Shown here in pieces: positions 62,489-64,000 of a stretch of 64,000 bases of DNA (positions are counted from its first letter, which is position 1; the number at the start of each line of letters is the position of its first letter). The position numbers and the translations under genes are program-made. Below the pieces are notes generated by a model, which saw only the letters and a list, made by a program, of their open reading frames with translations, did not search any database and had not been told where the DNA came from. Source of the stretch: Fusobacterium perfoetens ATCC 29250 (GTDB taxonomy: Bacteria; Fusobacteriota; Fusobacteriia; Fusobacteriales; Fusobacteriaceae); the NCBI RefSeq assembly GCF_000622245.1, contig NZ_JHXW01000003.1:62001-126000 (forward strand), in the 5' to 3' direction.

Positions 62489-63469
62489 ATGTTTATTTTT
62501 AAAAATGGAGCTGTTTTAAATCCAGAAACAGAAGAACAAATTAATGAAGAGAAAGGATTTATTAGTGCAACTGAAATTAGTTTTACTACAGTAGATGATG
62601 TAATTGAAAATATAATAAATAAAATAAAAATTTTTACAGAAGTAGAAAATCAAAAATTAATTTCAAAATACTCAGCAGAATTTGCTTCTAAAAAGGAAGA
62701 ATTATCAAAAACTGAAAATGAATTTAATTCTTCTTCAAATATTAATATAGAAGAATTAGATAAAATTTCTCAGATAAAAGCAAAGTTGAAAATGGCTTCT
62801 TATGAAACAAAAATGAAAAGATTAACAATGGATATAAATGAATTACAAAAAAAAGAAGAAGAAGAATTAAGAGAAAGAGATTTTGAATTAAAGAAAAAAA
62901 TTAGTTTATACAGAGAATCATTATTAGAGCTTGTAAAAACAAGTGAACTTTTAATTGAAAATAACTTAAAAGGAGAAAAAATAGAAATAATAAAAGGAAA
63001 TGGAATAAATATTTCAACTTTACCTAATATTCCTTTAAGAAATCTAGCTCCTATTTCAGTAGAGTTATCTCTTGATAAAAATTATGATAAAAAAATAAAA
63101 GTATTAACAGAAGATAAATATACTTTATCAAGAAATTTAGACATGATAAGAAATAAAATTGAAATTATAGAAGGACCATGGCTTGAAATAAAAACTTATG
63201 CTGAAGTTTATGCAGAAGAATATTCAATATTTGAAAAATTAACTAATGATATAGTTGAAATTTTAATGGAAAGAAAAGAATATAGTGATGTTACTAGAAG
63301 AAAAAATGAAGAAGATGGAATATATATTGAAAGAGATGAATCTAAGAAAAGATTATTAGATTTAGATGAGATGTTGAATTCTCTTATAAAAGAAACTATA
63401 AAAGAAAGAATTATAGCACAAAATATAGAAATTCCAGGATTTTTAATGGAGTCTAAATATTTTAATTAA
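62489..63469 (+). CDS. Coiled-coil protein of unknown function
   Basis: A 326-residue charged protein without a signal peptide or membrane helix. Residues 35-155 are predicted coiled coil (KEELSKTENEFN; KRLTMDINELQKKEEEEL). A short proline-containing segment (INISTLPNIPLRNLAPISVEL, residues about 173-193) precedes a second helical region. The ATG is preceded by AGGAGG. I know no family for it. It may be a lineage-specific structural or scaffold protein. Confidence 0.75.
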   Translation: MFIFKNGAVLNPETEEQINEEKGFISATEISFTTVDDVIENIINKIKIFTEVENQKLISKYSAEFASKKEELSKTENEFNSSSNINIEELDKISQIKAKLKMASYETKMKRLTMDINELQKKEEEELRERDFELKKKISLYRESLLELVKTSELLIENNLKGEKIEIIKGNGINISTLPNIPLRNLAPISVELSLDKNYDKKIKVLTEDKYTLSRNLDMIRNKIEIIEGPWLEIKTYAEVYAEEYSIFEKLTNDIVEILMERKEYSDVTRRKNEEDGIYIERDESKKRLLDLDEMLNSLIKETIKERIIAQNIEIPGFLMESKYFN

Positions 63470-63482
63470 TAAAATGATTTAT

Positions 63483-63517
63483 AAAAGCTTAGAAGAAAAA
63501 TCTTTTAAGCTTTTTTT
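63483..63517 (+). terminator. Terminator of the coiled-coil gene
   Basis: AAAAGCTTAGAAGA (63483-63496) pairs with TCTTTTAAGCTTTT (63501-63514) with one G-U pair, then T run. Confidence 0.85.
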
Positions 63518-63520
63518 ATA

Positions 63521-63555
63521 AAAAAAGTCCAAGAGAAACACTCAAGGACTTTTTT
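63521..63555 (-). terminator. Terminator of the FAH-family gene
   Basis: AAAAAAGTCC (63521-63530) pairs with GGACTTTTTT (63546-63555); an inner GAG/CTC extends the stem. T run on the minus strand. Confidence 0.85.
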
Positions 63556-63565
63556 CAAAGAAACT

Positions 63566-64000
63566 TTATTTTATTTTATTTCTTAAAGTTCCAATTTTTT
63601 CTATTTGACATTCAATAATATCTCCAGATTTCATATATTTAGGTGGGTCAAATCCAACTCCCACTCCAGAACAAGTACCTGTTGCTATAATATCTCCAGG
63701 CTCTAAAGTTATACCTTGAGAAATTTCATTAATTAATTCAGCGACTCCTCTAATCATTAAATTAGTATTAGAATGTTGTCTAACTTCACCATTTAAAATA
63801 CTTTTAATTTCTAGATTAAGTGGCATAGGCAATTCATCTTTTGTGACAATAACAGGGCCTAAACATGTAAAAGTATCTAAACTTTTTCCTATATACCATT
63901 GACGATGTTTACCTTGTAAAGTTCTTGCTGAGACATCATTTATAATCGTGTAACCAAAAATATAATTTTCTACATCTTCTTTTTTTATTTTTTTACCTGT
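63566..64000 (-). CDS. Fumarylacetoacetate hydrolase family protein, C-terminal part
   Basis: The frame is open to the window edge (145 codons), so the gene begins beyond base 64000. The visible part matches the FAH fold: GYTIINDVSARTLQG, QWYIGKSLDTFTCLGPVIVT, and GDIIATGTCSGVGVG near the end. Family members hydrolyse or decarboxylate oxo-acids such as acylpyruvates or 2-hydroxyhepta-diene-dioates. The metal-binding residues are upstream of the window. Substrate unknown. Confidence 0.88.
   Translation of the reverse strand, partial: TGKKIKKEDVENYIFGYTIINDVSARTLQGKHRQWYIGKSLDTFTCLGPVIVTKDELPMPLNLEIKSILNGEVRQHSNTNLMIRGVAELINEISQGITLEPGDIIATGTCSGVGVGFDPPKYMKSGDIIECQIEKIGTLRNKIK

Overview
The window is a low-G+C (roughly 28-30% by eye), A/T-codon-biased bacterial chromosome segment with densely packed genes, near-consensus sigma-70 promoters, strong AGGAGG ribosome sites and very AU-rich hairpin terminators. 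Genes for Kdo and heptose synthesis (kdsC, kdsD, gmhA) point to a Gram-negative envelope. Together with FabK, RNase Y, a UPF0735 ACT protein and DUF896, this points to a member of the Fusobacteriaceae (Fusobacterium or Cetobacterium type). I see no rRNA, tRNA, CRISPR array, insertion sequence or prophage.

Layout. 1-9053 is a carbon-acquisition block. It holds the end of a TRAP transporter followed by kduI, kduD and kdgF (unsaturated uronate catabolism), an AEC-family permease, a complete tripartite tricarboxylate transporter tctC-tctB-tctA with an RraA-like aldolase, and an IclR regulator. 9184-14891 holds recG, proS and hflX. 14930-20565 is one pyrimidine operon, pyrB-pyrK-pyrD-pyrF-pyrC-pyrE, behind a leader with a peptide ORF, U-rich tracts and an intrinsic terminator, an arrangement like enterobacterial pyrBI attenuation. 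20657-30380 holds a frameshifted YdcF-type gene, an acetyltransferase, a fused NfnAB-type transhydrogenase with a LysR regulator, a candidate small RNA, an iron alcohol dehydrogenase, lgt, a META lipoprotein, an ACT protein, a PepT-like peptidase and kdsC.

30515-47480 is mainly envelope and housekeeping: an FtsW/RodA protein, DUF896, asnS, an esterase, a lipoprotein, a glycosyltransferase-deacetylase fusion, a YhcH protein, an OLD-like ATPase/TOPRIM protein, an L,D-transpeptidase, an acyl-ACP-synthetase/ACP/acyltransferase fusion, obgE, miaA, an RsbW/RsbV-like pair and rny. 47713-49872 is a sialic-acid unit (nanM plus a LacI regulator). On the minus strand, 50079-55092 carries uraA, a thiamine pyrophosphokinase, a secreted nuclease-like protein, gmhA, a LysR regulator and a possible divergent ThyX-like protein. 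55238-64000 has a PHP phosphatase, fabK, kdsD, DUF1858, a guanine-class riboswitch with its NCS2 purine permease, a second AEC permease, small unknown genes, gph, a coiled-coil unknown and a truncated FAH-family gene.

The most interesting signals are in RNA. They are the pyr attenuator leader, a Shine-Dalgarno-masking hairpin before uraA, an orphan-terminator small RNA with a C-rich loop, and two unrelated genes (kdsD and the second AEC permease) in which a hairpin of identical placement separates an otherwise too-distant Shine-Dalgarno from its start codon. At the protein level, PyrB carries only the zinc domain of PyrI, HflX has an N-terminal domain with a RadC/JAMM-like motif, and the OLD-like protein lacks the Walker A lysine.
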